A stretch of DNA of 25,486 nt from Pseudomonadota bacterium (GTDB taxonomy: Bacteria > Pseudomonadota > Alphaproteobacteria > Caulobacterales > Caulobacteraceae): NCBI GenBank assembly GCA_023428785.1, contig JAEYWU010000132.1, positions 1 to 25,486 of the forward strand, given 5' to 3'. Every line of letters begins with the position of its first letter. Position 1 is the first letter of the stretch. The position numbers and the translations under genes are program-made. The notes under the pieces are model-generated. The model had not been told where the DNA came from, did not search any database, and was given only the letters and a program-made list of their open reading frames with translations. Positions 5,537 to 13,533 of this stretch are shown here, one piece after another.

Positions 5537-7355
5537 CCCCGGCGTAGGCGGCCCGGCCCGTCTCTCCGTAGCCCAGCACCTCCTGATAGTGCTCGTCCGT
5601 CAGGTTCTCGACGCGCAGAGTCAGCTCGACATTGTCTGACAGCTGGTACCCGCCCGAGACCCGGCCGATGACGAAGCCGTCGCGCACGCCGCCGGCGTCC
5701 AGCTGTTCGCTCTCGCCCCGCACCGTCAGGGCCGCGCGCCAGGCGCCCGAATTCCAGTCGAGCGTCACCGACCCAGAATGCTCAGGCACGCGCAGCAGAC
5801 GGTTTCCGCCCGCATCGGTCGCATCGGTCCAGGCATAGGCCGCCGATACGCCCAGCGCCTCGTTGACCTGCCAGTCGCCCTGAAGCTCGACGCCCGTCGA
5901 TTCCGTCCGCAGCAGGTTCACGTAGTAGCTGTCGAAGGTCAGAGGATCGAAGAAGAAGCTGATCTCGTCCTCGACCTCCAGCCGGAAGGCGGTGACCCGC
6001 AGACCCATGCGGCCGTCGGCCGAGCGCCAGGCGACGCCCAGGTCATAGCCCTCCGCCCGTTCGGGACGGAGTTCCGGGTAGGGGCTGAACGAAAAGCAGA
6101 AATCGCACAGCGTCTGGCTGATCGTCGGGGTCTTGAAGCCCTGTCCCCACGACCCGGCCAGGGTGAAGCCGCCGTCCAGCGCATAGGCCAGGCCCGCGCG
6201 GACGGTGGTCTCGGCGTCGTATTCGTCCGGGTCGTCGATCCGGGCGCTGAGCGACGCCGTTAGCCGGTCCGTGGCGTCGAAGCGCGCCGCTGCGAAGGCC
6301 GAGGTGGCGCCGAGCATCTCGGCGTCGCCGGTCGAGAGATCGCCCTCGGTATCCTCGCGCTCCAGTCCGACGATCAGGCCCAGCCGGTCGGTCAGGCGCG
6401 CGTTCTCGGCCTGCCAGCGCCACGCCTGCCGCTCGCCCGTGTAACGTGAAGGAAAGTCGCCGCCATCGATTGCCCGGTCGATGCTCGAGGCCATCCAGGT
6501 CAGCGACTGGTCGAAACCGAACAGCGAAGCGCGGGCCCGCAGGAAGCCGGACGTCGTCTCCGTATCCGATACCTCGGCCGTATCCGACAGCACATAGGCC
6601 GGTGCGGGATAGCCATCGAGATGGGCCTCGGCCTCCTGATACCGGAGGCGGCCTTCAAGCGTCAGCACGCCCACGCTGATCCGTCCATTGAGGCCGGCGC
6701 TATAGGCCTCGAAGGGATCGGCCTCGGGATTGCCGTCCGCCTCATCTGCCTTGGAGATTCCGTCGGTGCGGAAGGACGACAGGTTCACGCCGAACGCCCC
6801 GCGATCGTTGGTCACGCCCACGGCGCCCGAGGCGTTGATCGTGCTCTGCGAACCGGCTTCCAGGCTCAGCCGGGCGCCGTCCAGCTCGCGGCTGGTCAGG
6901 GCGATGACGCCGCCGATGGCGTCCGATCCCCACAGCGATCCCTGCGGTCCGTTAAGCACCTCGATGCGGCTGATGTCGGCCAGCTCCAGCGAGGCGAAAT
7001 CATAGCCGCCGGCCGGCTGGGACGGATCGTTCAGCACCACCCCGTCCAGCAGCACCAGGGTCTTGTCCTGACCGGCCCCGCGCAGGCGCACCGAAGTCAC
7101 GCCGCCGGGCGAGCCCTGGCTGTAGAGACTGACGCCGGGAACCTCGCTCAGGATCTCCGAGACGAAGGCGGCGCCGGACCGTTCGATCCGGGCCTCATCG
7201 ATGACGTGGGCGCCGGGCGTGATGTCGATGGGCGCGGCCAGCCGGGTGGCCGTGATGATGACCGCGTCGACCTCAGACTCGTCGGCCTGTTGGGCTAGGG
7301 CAGGGGTGGAAAGGGCCAGGCTCGCAGCCGTGGCCAGTAGAAGGGCGCGTTTCAT
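5520..7355 (-). CDS. btuB: TonB-dependent vitamin B12 receptor
   Basis: Outer-membrane receptor for energy-dependent uptake, 611 residues. A signal peptide (MKRALLLATAASLALSTPALAQ) is followed by the plug domain: IITATRL, GVTSVRLRGAGQDKTLVLLDG, RIEVLNGPQGSLWGSDAIGGVI. The beta-barrel has the usual PELRPERAEGYDLG block and ends in a terminal aromatic residue (VRLRY), as outer-membrane proteins do. Cobalamin is inferred as ligand from size, similarity to BtuB and, above all, the cobalamin riboswitch in the leader. The ATG at 7355 starts the signal peptide, with GGAG 10 bases upstream; an earlier in-frame start at 7421 would spoil it. A Cys-x-x-Cys (CDFC) occurs in a probable extracellular loop near SQTL. 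Its stop overlaps the convergent AKR-like gene. Confidence 0.92.
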   Translation of the reverse strand: MKRALLLATAASLALSTPALAQQADESEVDAVIITATRLAAPIDITPGAHVIDEARIERSGAAFVSEILSEVPGVSLYSQGSPGGVTSVRLRGAGQDKTLVLLDGVVLNDPSQPAGGYDFASLELADISRIEVLNGPQGSLWGSDAIGGVIALTSRELDGARLSLEAGSQSTINASGAVGVTNDRGAFGVNLSSFRTDGISKADEADGNPEADPFEAYSAGLNGRISVGVLTLEGRLRYQEAEAHLDGYPAPAYVLSDTAEVSDTETTSGFLRARASLFGFDQSLTWMASSIDRAIDGGDFPSRYTGERQAWRWQAENARLTDRLGLIVGLEREDTEGDLSTGDAEMLGATSAFAAARFDATDRLTASLSARIDDPDEYDAETTVRAGLAYALDGGFTLAGSWGQGFKTPTISQTLCDFCFSFSPYPELRPERAEGYDLGVAWRSADGRMGLRVTAFRLEVEDEISFFFDPLTFDSYYVNLLRTESTGVELQGDWQVNEALGVSAAYAWTDATDAGGNRLLRVPEHSGSVTLDWNSGAWRAALTVRGESEQLDAGGVRDGFVIGRVSGGYQLSDNVELTLRVENLTDEHYQEVLGYGETGRAAYAGVRLRY

Positions 7356-7469
7356 GGCGCATTTGCTCCGTCGCAGGTCTGGCGAAGCCGCGCGCCCGAC
7401 CGGTTCAGCGACAGCGATCATCCGAAACGGATGGCGGCCGATCGCGTCGCTGCGACGGAAAAGTCCCGC

Positions 7470-7610
7470 GCCCCTGTCTGGTCCCGGACAGAAGACGAGC
7501 GACGTGAACGGACAGGCATTCGGACTTGCAGGCGGACCTGCTTACCGTTGCGGGCACAGTGGCGGACTCACACCGCCTTCCCCCGTTCCGTTCGAGCGTT
7601 CTGTAGCCAC
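7470..7610 (-). promoter_or_regulatory. Cobalamin riboswitch upstream of btuB
   Basis: The minus-strand leader contains the conserved cobalamin-aptamer core: GGGAAGGCGGTGTGAGTCCG (7582-7563), then CCACTG and GCCCGCAACGGTAAG (7555-7541), and a B12-box-like CCGAATGCCTGTCCG (7523-7509). GAACGGA (7593-7587) pairs with TCCGTTC (7512-7506) to close the aptamer. The ACGTCGC just after it matches the same position in the E. coli btuB leader. A 7-bp hairpin CTGTCYG with tetraloop (7474-7491) follows and could be part of the expression platform. No T-run follows it, so control is probably translational. Cobalamin would repress receptor synthesis. Confidence 0.93.
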
Positions 7611-7629
7611 GCTTCGGGACAAAAGAAAA

Positions 7630-7653
7630 CCCCCGCCGGTCGCCCGGCGGGGG
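7630..7653 (-). terminator. Rho-independent terminator after the OPT transporter gene
   Basis: A perfect 10-bp stem (CCCCCGCCGG at 7630-7639 with CCGGCGGGGG at 7644-7653) closed by a four-base loop. On the minus strand it is followed by TTTTCTTTT, and on the plus strand by TCTGTTTTT, so it could act in both directions. It separates the OPT gene (stop at 7680) from the cobalamin riboswitch; the btuB promoter must therefore lie within or next to it. Confidence 0.85.
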
Positions 7654-7679
7654 TCTGTTTTTCGACGGAGGCCGAGGCG

Positions 7680-9722
7680 CTACACCTTGGCCGAGCGGCT
7701 CATGATCCAGCGGTATAGAACCAGGGTCAGCACCGCGAAGACTGCGATCCCGACCGTCATGGCCGGCCAGCCGTCGCCCAGGCCGAAGAAGGCGGCCCAG
7801 TCGGCGTTCTCGGTGGCGACGATCGTCGCGGCATTGACCACCCCGAACAGGCTCTCGCCCACGATCAGGCCCGATGCGAGCAGCACGCCCATTCGCTTGG
7901 CCACTTCGCCGTACGACTTGTTGGCGACCGTGCGGTTGTAGAAGAAGCCGCAGACCGCGCCGATGACCAGCATGAAGGTCACCGCCGCCGGCAGGTAGAA
8001 GCCGATGCCGACCGCGAGCGGCGGCAGCTTGATCTTGTCGCCCGTCGTCCGGCGCAGAACCTCGTCGAGGATGATCACCGCGACCCCGATGGCCGCACCG
8101 ACGCCGATCAGGTCCCAGCGCAGGTCACCGGAGATGACACCGCGGGCCAGGGCGGAGATCAGGGTCGCCTGCGGCGCCGCCAGCGGCTGGTCGGCGATGC
8201 CGGCCGGGCCGCCTTCGAAGCCGAAGGCCGCATTCAGCTGGTTCAGGACGAACGGGATGACCAGGGCGCCGGCCACGCAGCCGACGATCAGGGCCGTCTG
8301 CTGGCGCCACGGCGTGGCCTGGACCAGCTGGGCGGTCTTCAGGTCCTGGAGGTTGTCGTTGGCGATGACCGCCACGGCGAAGACGATGGCCGTCACGATC
8401 AGGGCGAAGGCCACGACCGACGGGTCCGCCGGCAGGCCGGTGATGCCCAGAACCACCAGCATCAGCAGTGAGGCGATCACGATCGCCAGGATGCCGACGC
8501 CGGAAACTGGCGAGTTGGACGAGCCGATCAGACCGGCCATGTAGCCGCAGATCGCGGCCACGGCGAAGCCGATGACCACCACATAGATCAGGCCGCCGAC
8601 GACCAGCAGCGGCGCCGCCGATCCCAGGCCCATGGCCCCGGCCACGACGGCCAGCAGCACGCCGATGCCGCCCAGCGACAGCAGCGACAGCAGGGCCACG
8701 CGCGTGATCGGGATGTCCTGCTCGACGATGTCGAGGGTTTCACCGGACTGGCGCTTGCGGTTGGCCGCCAGCGCCGAGGTCAGGCCGCCGATCAGGGGGC
8801 CGGCCAGCTTGATCAGGGTCCAGATGGCCGCGACACCGATGACGCCGGCGCCCATGAAGCGGACCTCGCGGGCCCAGACGGTCCCGGCCAGTTCTTCGGC
8901 CGGCGCGCCGGCTAGGCCGGCGGCGATGGAGTCCAGCCCCATGCCCTGGGTCCAGGTGATGTAGTCCGGCGAGGTCATGATCGGCACCGCGATCGCCCAG
9001 GCCAGGAACAGGCCGAACAGCTGGGCCAGGCCGACCGCCAGGCCGATCAGGTGACCGGCGCCCAGGAGGGCGAATTGCATGCCGACACCGATGCCGGTGG
9101 CCCCGCCGCCCAGCGCCGCCGGCAGCTGGACGAAGCGCGCGGCCTCTCCGGCGAAAGCGCGGGCCGCCACGCCGAAGGCATAGGCCGCTGAGACGATCGC
9201 GCCCCAGATCACGACCCACAGGCCGGCCTTATTCTCGCGAACGGCTTCCTCGCTCTGGTCCGCGCCGGGCGAGCCGACCTTCAGGACCTCGGCGGCGGCG
9301 ACGCCTTCCGGATAGGGCAGGCCGCCGTTGACCACGAGGGCGCGGCGCAGCGGGATCGAGAAGGTCACCCCCAGGATGCCGCCGAGCGTGCAGATCAGCA
9401 CCGATTCCCAGAACGGGAACTCGAGCCACCAGCCGACCATCACAAGGCCCGGCAGCACGAAGATGATCGCGCTCATGGCCCCGCCGACCGAGGCCACGGT
9501 CTGGACGGTCATGTTTTCCCAGATGGTGGAGTTCCTGAGCGCCCTTAGCACGGTCATGGAGATCACCGCCGCCGGAATGGCGGAGGCGAATGTCAGGCCC
9601 ACCTGCAGGCCCAGATAGGTGTTGGCGGCGGTGAAGATCACCGCCAGCAGACAGCCCAGCACAAGGGCGCGGACGGTCAGTTCTAGCCGTCGTCCGGTCG
9701 CCGGCGCGGTCTGATCGGTCAT
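7680..9722 (-). CDS. OPT family oligopeptide transporter
   Basis: A 680-residue inner-membrane protein with about 15-16 hydrophobic helices, the size of bacterial OPT-family carriers that import small peptides or metal-siderophore-like compounds by proton symport. Family blocks visible: NTYLGLQVGLTFASAIPAA near the start (about residues 32-50), VNGGLPYPEGVAAAEVLK (about 120-137), a central VIGFAVAAICGYMAGLIGSSNSPVSGVG, and ANDNLQDLKTAQLVQATPW. The ATG at 9722 is preferred because GGGAGGG lies 6 bases upstream and the stretch encoded up to 9941 is not family-like. It follows the phosphoribosyltransferase gene by 70 bases on the same strand and ends at a strong terminator. Substrate unknown; adjacency to the B12 receptor is probably incidental because the riboswitch sits behind the terminator. 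Confidence 0.93.
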   Translation of the reverse strand: MTDQTAPATGRRLELTVRALVLGCLLAVIFTAANTYLGLQVGLTFASAIPAAVISMTVLRALRNSTIWENMTVQTVASVGGAMSAIIFVLPGLVMVGWWLEFPFWESVLICTLGGILGVTFSIPLRRALVVNGGLPYPEGVAAAEVLKVGSPGADQSEEAVRENKAGLWVVIWGAIVSAAYAFGVAARAFAGEAARFVQLPAALGGGATGIGVGMQFALLGAGHLIGLAVGLAQLFGLFLAWAIAVPIMTSPDYITWTQGMGLDSIAAGLAGAPAEELAGTVWAREVRFMGAGVIGVAAIWTLIKLAGPLIGGLTSALAANRKRQSGETLDIVEQDIPITRVALLSLLSLGGIGVLLAVVAGAMGLGSAAPLLVVGGLIYVVVIGFAVAAICGYMAGLIGSSNSPVSGVGILAIVIASLLMLVVLGITGLPADPSVVAFALIVTAIVFAVAVIANDNLQDLKTAQLVQATPWRQQTALIVGCVAGALVIPFVLNQLNAAFGFEGGPAGIADQPLAAPQATLISALARGVISGDLRWDLIGVGAAIGVAVIILDEVLRRTTGDKIKLPPLAVGIGFYLPAAVTFMLVIGAVCGFFYNRTVANKSYGEVAKRMGVLLASGLIVGESLFGVVNAATIVATENADWAAFFGLGDGWPAMTVGIAVFAVLTLVLYRWIMSRSAKV

Positions 9723-9792
9723 GGATTCCCTCCCAAAGGAAACCTGACGTAACCGCAAGGTGTGGGCGGGCGCAACGGAAAGGCGCCGGAGG

Positions 9793-10326
9793 TCAGTCCA
9801 GGGCGGCGATCCCGGGCAGGCCGCGCATTCGTCCGGCCGAGTCCAGCCCGTAGCCGACCAGATAGCGGGCCGGCGCCTGCCATCCCACGAAATCCGGCTC
9901 CAGGGCGCGCGGCTCGGGCCAGGGCTTGGAGGCGAAGACACAGGTCAGGACCCGCGCCGCGCCCTTCGCCTTCAGGATCTCGACCGCGCGCGACAGCGAA
10001 AGGCCCGTGTCGAACACATCGTCCAGGATCAGCACTGTGCGGTCCGTCACGTCACGCTGCAGGCCGGCCCGCTCGTCAATGGTCCCGCGTGAGGTCTTGC
10101 CGTCGCCATAGGAGGCCAGCCACAGGGCGTCGAAACCGATCATCCGCCCCCGCCGCGCCAGCGCTCGCGTCAGGTCGGCCGCGAACCAGATGCCGCCGGT
10201 GAGCAGCACGATGGCGACGGCGTCGTCGTCCAGCTCGGGCGCGATGCGGTCGGCCAGCGTCTCGACGGTCGCGCGGACCTCGTTTTCGCTCAGCAGGATT
10301 TCATAGGGCGGGGAGGGATCAGCCAT
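9793..10326 (-). CDS. hpt: Hypoxanthine phosphoribosyltransferase-like protein
   Basis: A 177-residue type I phosphoribosyltransferase for purine salvage (hypoxanthine or guanine plus PRPP to nucleotide). The PRPP-binding motif is VLILDDVFDTG (residues 98-108; commonly VLIVEDIIDTG), the flexible-loop Ser-Tyr is in ASYGDGKTSRG (71-81), and VLLTGGIWFAADL (40-52) supplies the first pyrophosphate loop. The C-terminal base-binding region (DFVGWQAPARYLVGYGLDSAGRMRGLPGI) matches HPRTs, with the aromatic YLVGYGLD. The ATG at 10326 begins MADPSPPYEILLS and overlaps the end of the zinc-ribbon gene by 8 bases, so the two are coupled; longer in-frame readings are the shadow of that gene. Confidence 0.87.
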   Translation of the reverse strand: MADPSPPYEILLSENEVRATVETLADRIAPELDDDAVAIVLLTGGIWFAADLTRALARRGRMIGFDALWLASYGDGKTSRGTIDERAGLQRDVTDRTVLILDDVFDTGLSLSRAVEILKAKGAARVLTCVFASKPWPEPRALEPDFVGWQAPARYLVGYGLDSAGRMRGLPGIAALD

Positions 10327-11272
10327 GATGCCCGGCGGATACCGCCGGGCGCAGGCCGTTGTCGAGGGCTGCGCCATGCGTGTCGGCCAGCGGCACGGCC
10401 TCGGGCGCGGCTCCATCAGCGTGATGGTCTGCGCCGCGCAGACCGGCGTCTTCGGCGCCGGCGCCATGCGCGGCGTCCTCGGCCGGTTCAGATTCGTGCG
10501 CGCTTTCGGCCGGCGCGTGGGCTGCCGGGGCATGGCTTGCCGGCGTCGGAGTCGGCGCATGACCGCCCGTCCGGCCCAGTTCCGGCGCGAAGACCAGATC
10601 CACATCGGCCCCATGGCCTTCAGGATCGGGAATCAGGGTCGTCAGATAGAGCACGTGGCCCGGAGCCACCGCCTCGGGCGGCGGCTGGATGATGCGGGTG
10701 TCGATGCGCGCGCCGTGGCTGTCGACCAGGGCCACCCGCACGGGCGGCGCACGCCGGGCCTCGCCACGGACGTTTCTCAGCCGGAAGGTGACTTCGACCG
10801 CCGCCGACCCGTCAGGGGCTGCTCGCGCAGTGATGTCCTCGAACTCCAGACCGGTGGCGTTCACCGGCAGGCCGACCGCTGCATAGGCCGCCGCCGTCCG
10901 GGGCATGGCCTCGACCACATCGACCCGGAACAGATAGGCCGACAGGGTCAGGCCGAGGCAGAACACTCCTAGCGTCGCCCAGACGGCCCCCTGGACCACG
11001 GCGCGTTTTATCCGCTTCTGTTCGACGACCTTGGCGCGAAAGGCTTTGGGTAGTTCCGGCGCGGTCAGGGGAACCTCGACCTGCGGCGCCATCGGTTCGA
11101 CGGAAAAGCCGGTGGCCCCGACTTCGGGATCAGCGACCAGATCCAGGGTTTTTTCGCCCTCGGCGCGCCAGGCGAACCCACACGAGGTGCAGCGCACGGT
11201 CCGGCCGTTCGCCCCGACAGCCTCATCGGGGACGAAATAGCGAGTGGAACAGTCGGGGCAGGACAGTATCAT
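10319..11272 (-). CDS. MJ0042-type zinc-ribbon, DUF3426-like membrane protein
   Basis: A 317-residue protein. The N-terminus is a zinc ribbon with Cys5, Cys8, Cys28 and Cys31 (MJ0042 type, MILSCPDCSTRYFVPD). One membrane helix lies at about residues 95-115, followed by a soluble domain (about 130-232) of DUF3426 character (GLEFEDITARAAPDGSAAVE; VALVDSHGARI; APGHVLYL). The last 85 residues (233-317) are low-complexity Ala/His/Pro/Glu with ten histidines and no resemblance to a fold. Such proteins sit next to ftsE or cell-division genes in alphaproteobacteria, and here the gene is divergent from ftsE across only 47 bases. Predicted topology puts the zinc ribbon in the cytoplasm and the tail in the periplasm. 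Function unknown; it overlaps hpt by 8 bases. Confidence 0.82.
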   Translation of the reverse strand: MILSCPDCSTRYFVPDEAVGANGRTVRCTSCGFAWRAEGEKTLDLVADPEVGATGFSVEPMAPQVEVPLTAPELPKAFRAKVVEQKRIKRAVVQGAVWATLGVFCLGLTLSAYLFRVDVVEAMPRTAAAYAAVGLPVNATGLEFEDITARAAPDGSAAVEVTFRLRNVRGEARRAPPVRVALVDSHGARIDTRIIQPPPEAVAPGHVLYLTTLIPDPEGHGADVDLVFAPELGRTGGHAPTPTPASHAPAAHAPAESAHESEPAEDAAHGAGAEDAGLRGADHHADGAAPEAVPLADTHGAALDNGLRPAVSAGHHG

Positions 11273-11319
11273 GCCATTACGGGCGCCAAGCCCATCTCCC
11301 CGAGTTCGCCCGTCCGACC

Positions 11320-12015
11320 ATGTCCGTTCAAGCCGCCGCGCCCGCCAGTACCGCCGTCCGCTTCGACTCCGTCGGGCTGGCCTACGGCGGGCATGGGCCC
11401 GAAGTGTTGAAGGACGTCGATTTCACCTTGCCTGCCGGCTCTTTCCACTTCCTTACCGGGGCGTCCGGAGCGGGCAAATCCAGCCTTCTAAAGCTCATTT
11501 ACATGGGCGCGGCCGCCACCCGGGGCTCCGTGCGGGTGTTCGGACGTGAGACGGCCCGCATCAGCCCCGCCGACCGCACGGCCATGCGGCGGCGCATGGG
11601 GGTGGTCTTTCACGATTTCCGGCTGGTCGATCACCTGACCGCTTTCGACAACGCCGCCCTGCCGTTGCGCGTCTCGGGCCAGAAGCCCAAGGCCTATCGC
11701 GAGGACGTCGAGGAACTGCTCAGCTGGGTCGGCCTCGGCGCCCGGATGGAAGCCCTCCCGCCCCAGTTGTCCGCCGGTGAGAAACAGCGCCTGGCCATCG
11801 CCCGGGCCGTCGTCGGCCGTCCCTGGCTGATCCTGGCCGATGAGCCCACGGGGGCCGTCGACGACGAGATGGCGGTGCGGATCCTCAGGCTATTCGTCGA
11901 GTTGAACCGCCTGGGCGCCACCGTCCTGATCGCTACCCATGACCGCGAACTCGTCGGCCGTTCGGGCATGCCCGAACTGACGCTTGAGCGCGGCCACCTG
12001 AGCCGGGCCGCCTGA
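11320..12015 (+). CDS. ftsE: Cell division ATP-binding protein FtsE
   Basis: ABC-type ATPase that, with FtsX, transmits cytoplasmic ATP hydrolysis to septal peptidoglycan hydrolases. At 231 residues it is normal length. Walker A GASGAGKS (residues 47-54), signature LSAGE (150-154), Walker B LILADEP (Asp174, Glu175) and the switch His in LIATHDREL are all present. FtsE-specific features include GVVFHDFRLVDHLTAFDNAALPL. The TGA overlaps the ftsX ATG by one base (TGATG), so the two are translationally coupled. The divergent zinc-ribbon gene shares the 47-base promoter gap. Confidence 0.95.
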   Translation: MSVQAAAPASTAVRFDSVGLAYGGHGPEVLKDVDFTLPAGSFHFLTGASGAGKSSLLKLIYMGAAATRGSVRVFGRETARISPADRTAMRRRMGVVFHDFRLVDHLTAFDNAALPLRVSGQKPKAYREDVEELLSWVGLGARMEALPPQLSAGEKQRLAIARAVVGRPWLILADEPTGAVDDEMAVRILRLFVELNRLGATVLIATHDRELVGRSGMPELTLERGHLSRAA

Positions 12016-12905
12016 TGCGAGAGATTCGACCCGGTCCGCTGCTGCCGCCCCGCGAGGGCCGTGACACCGCCCTGTTCGCGGTGGTGGCCATCCTTTGCTT
12101 CCTGGCCGTCTTCGGCGCCATGGCCGCCGCCGCCGCTGACCGCGCCGCCCAGGGCTGGGCCCGCGACATGGCTTCTGAGGCCACCGTCCAGGTCAGCCCG
12201 CGCCCCGACGAGACCGGCGACCAGGCCGCCGCCCGTGCTGCCGAGGTCCTGGCCGGCGTTCCCGGCGTGGCCGAGGCCGCAGCCCTCGAGCGCGACGAGG
12301 CCGAGCGCCTCCTGCGTCCCTGGCTGGGCGAGAGCATCCTGGAGGACCTGCCCCTGCCGCATCTGGTGACCGTCACGCTCGATCCCGAGCAACCCGCTCG
12401 CGGCGAGGCGCTCAGCCGGGCGCTGGCCGAGGCCGGGCTCGACGCGCGGGTGGACGACCATTCCGTCTGGCGCGCCGATGTCGGGCGCGCCGCCCTATCG
12501 GCCAAGCTGGCGGCCCTGGGCCTCGCCTTCCTGGCCGCCATCGCGGCGGGTTCGGCGGTGGTTTTCGCCAGCCGGGCGGGGCTCCAGGCGCGTCATGAGC
12601 TGATCGAAGTTCTCAGCCTGACCGGCGCCGCCGACGACTATGTGGCCGGTCTCTTCCAAGCCCGGTTCGCCTGGCTGGCGGCGGTCGCGGGGGCGGCCGG
12701 CGCGCTGGTCGCCTGTGGCCTTCTCGCGGTCCTGATCCTGGGCGGCGGCGCGCGAGGGCTGACCCCGGCCCTTCCGTTCGACTGGCGCGACATGATCCTG
12801 GCTGGTCCCGCGCCGGTTCTCGCCGCCGTCTTGGCGGCGCTCGCGGCGCGCTTTACGGTTCGCGGGCTGTTGCACGCCGTCTGGCGCACGGAGACACGGG
12901 TATGA
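12015..12905 (+). CDS. ftsX: Cell division protein FtsX
   Basis: Inner-membrane partner of FtsE, 296 residues. Four membrane helices are visible (about 18-41, 160-187, 215-243, 258-282), with a large periplasmic loop after the first (DMASEATVQVSPRPDE through the GVPGVAEAAALERDEAERLLRPW region) that contacts cell-wall hydrolase regulators in other species. The sequence is Ala-rich, as in other Caulobacterales FtsX proteins. It overlaps ftsE by one base and its TGA overlaps the next ATG (ATGA), forming a tight run ftsE-ftsX-ydcF-like. The identity rests on topology and on its position next to ftsE. Confidence 0.92.
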   Translation: MREIRPGPLLPPREGRDTALFAVVAILCFLAVFGAMAAAAADRAAQGWARDMASEATVQVSPRPDETGDQAAARAAEVLAGVPGVAEAAALERDEAERLLRPWLGESILEDLPLPHLVTVTLDPEQPARGEALSRALAEAGLDARVDDHSVWRADVGRAALSAKLAALGLAFLAAIAAGSAVVFASRAGLQARHELIEVLSLTGAADDYVAGLFQARFAWLAAVAGAAGALVACGLLAVLILGGGARGLTPALPFDWRDMILAGPAPVLAAVLAALAARFTVRGLLHAVWRTETRV

Positions 12906-13531
12906 GGTGGATCGCCGCGATCGCGGTCATCGTGATCATATGGCTGGCCGGGCTGATGGCCTTCGCCGACCGGGTCGAGCGCGCGACCCCGGCCGTCGAT
13001 CCGGGCCGGGCCGATGGCATCGTCGTCCTGACCGGCGCCTCCGACGAGCGGATCAACTCGGCCCTGCGCCTGCTGTCGGCCGGACGCGGCGAGCGGCTTC
13101 TGGTCTCGGGCGTCAACCGCCAGGTCCAGCGCGAGGAACTGCGCGCCGTGACCGCCGGCTCCAATCGTCTGTTCGACTGCTGTGTGGACCTGGGTTTCGA
13201 CGCCGAGGATACCGTCGGCAACGCCCAGGAGATCGCCGCCTGGGCGCGGGCCAAGGGCTATGACAGCCTGATCGTGGTCACCAGCGACTATCACATGCCC
13301 CGCTCCATGCTGGAGATCCGCGGTCAGATGCGCGACGCCGAGCTGGTTCCCTATGCGGTCGTGACGCCCTCGCTCAACGCCGACAGCTGGTGGCGCAGCG
13401 AGACGGGCATCCGCCGCATGACCCTGGAATATTCCAAATATCTCGCCGTCCTGGTGCGCGAAGCGGTCGCCCGCCTGTTCAGCGGTTCGCCCGATGCGCC
13501 CGCCGGGGAGCAAGCGGCCGAGGCCCAATAG
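12902..13531 (+). CDS. YdcF family (DUF218) protein
   Basis: A 209-residue protein with an N-terminal membrane anchor (about residues 3-21) followed by the DUF218 fold: DGIVVLTGASDERINSAL (38-55 region), LLVSGVN, the acidic DTVGNAQEIAAWA, and IVVTSDYHMPRS, which is the conserved substrate loop with Ser, Tyr and His. DUF218/SanA-like proteins are linked to envelope integrity; no enzymatic reaction is firmly assigned. The ATG overlaps the ftsX stop by four bases and plsC starts 2 bases after its TAG, so it is probably translated as part of an envelope operon. Confidence 0.88.
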   Translation: MRWIAAIAVIVIIWLAGLMAFADRVERATPAVDPGRADGIVVLTGASDERINSALRLLSAGRGERLLVSGVNRQVQREELRAVTAGSNRLFDCCVDLGFDAEDTVGNAQEIAAWARAKGYDSLIVVTSDYHMPRSMLEIRGQMRDAELVPYAVVTPSLNADSWWRSETGIRRMTLEYSKYLAVLVREAVARLFSGSPDAPAGEQAAEAQ

Positions 13532-13533
13532 TC

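Noticed and set aside
9793..10614. A 273-residue reading of the phosphoribosyltransferase with a long N-terminal extension
   Set aside because: The extra 96 residues are the other-frame reading of the zinc-ribbon gene; the family-like sequence starts at the ATG at 10326.
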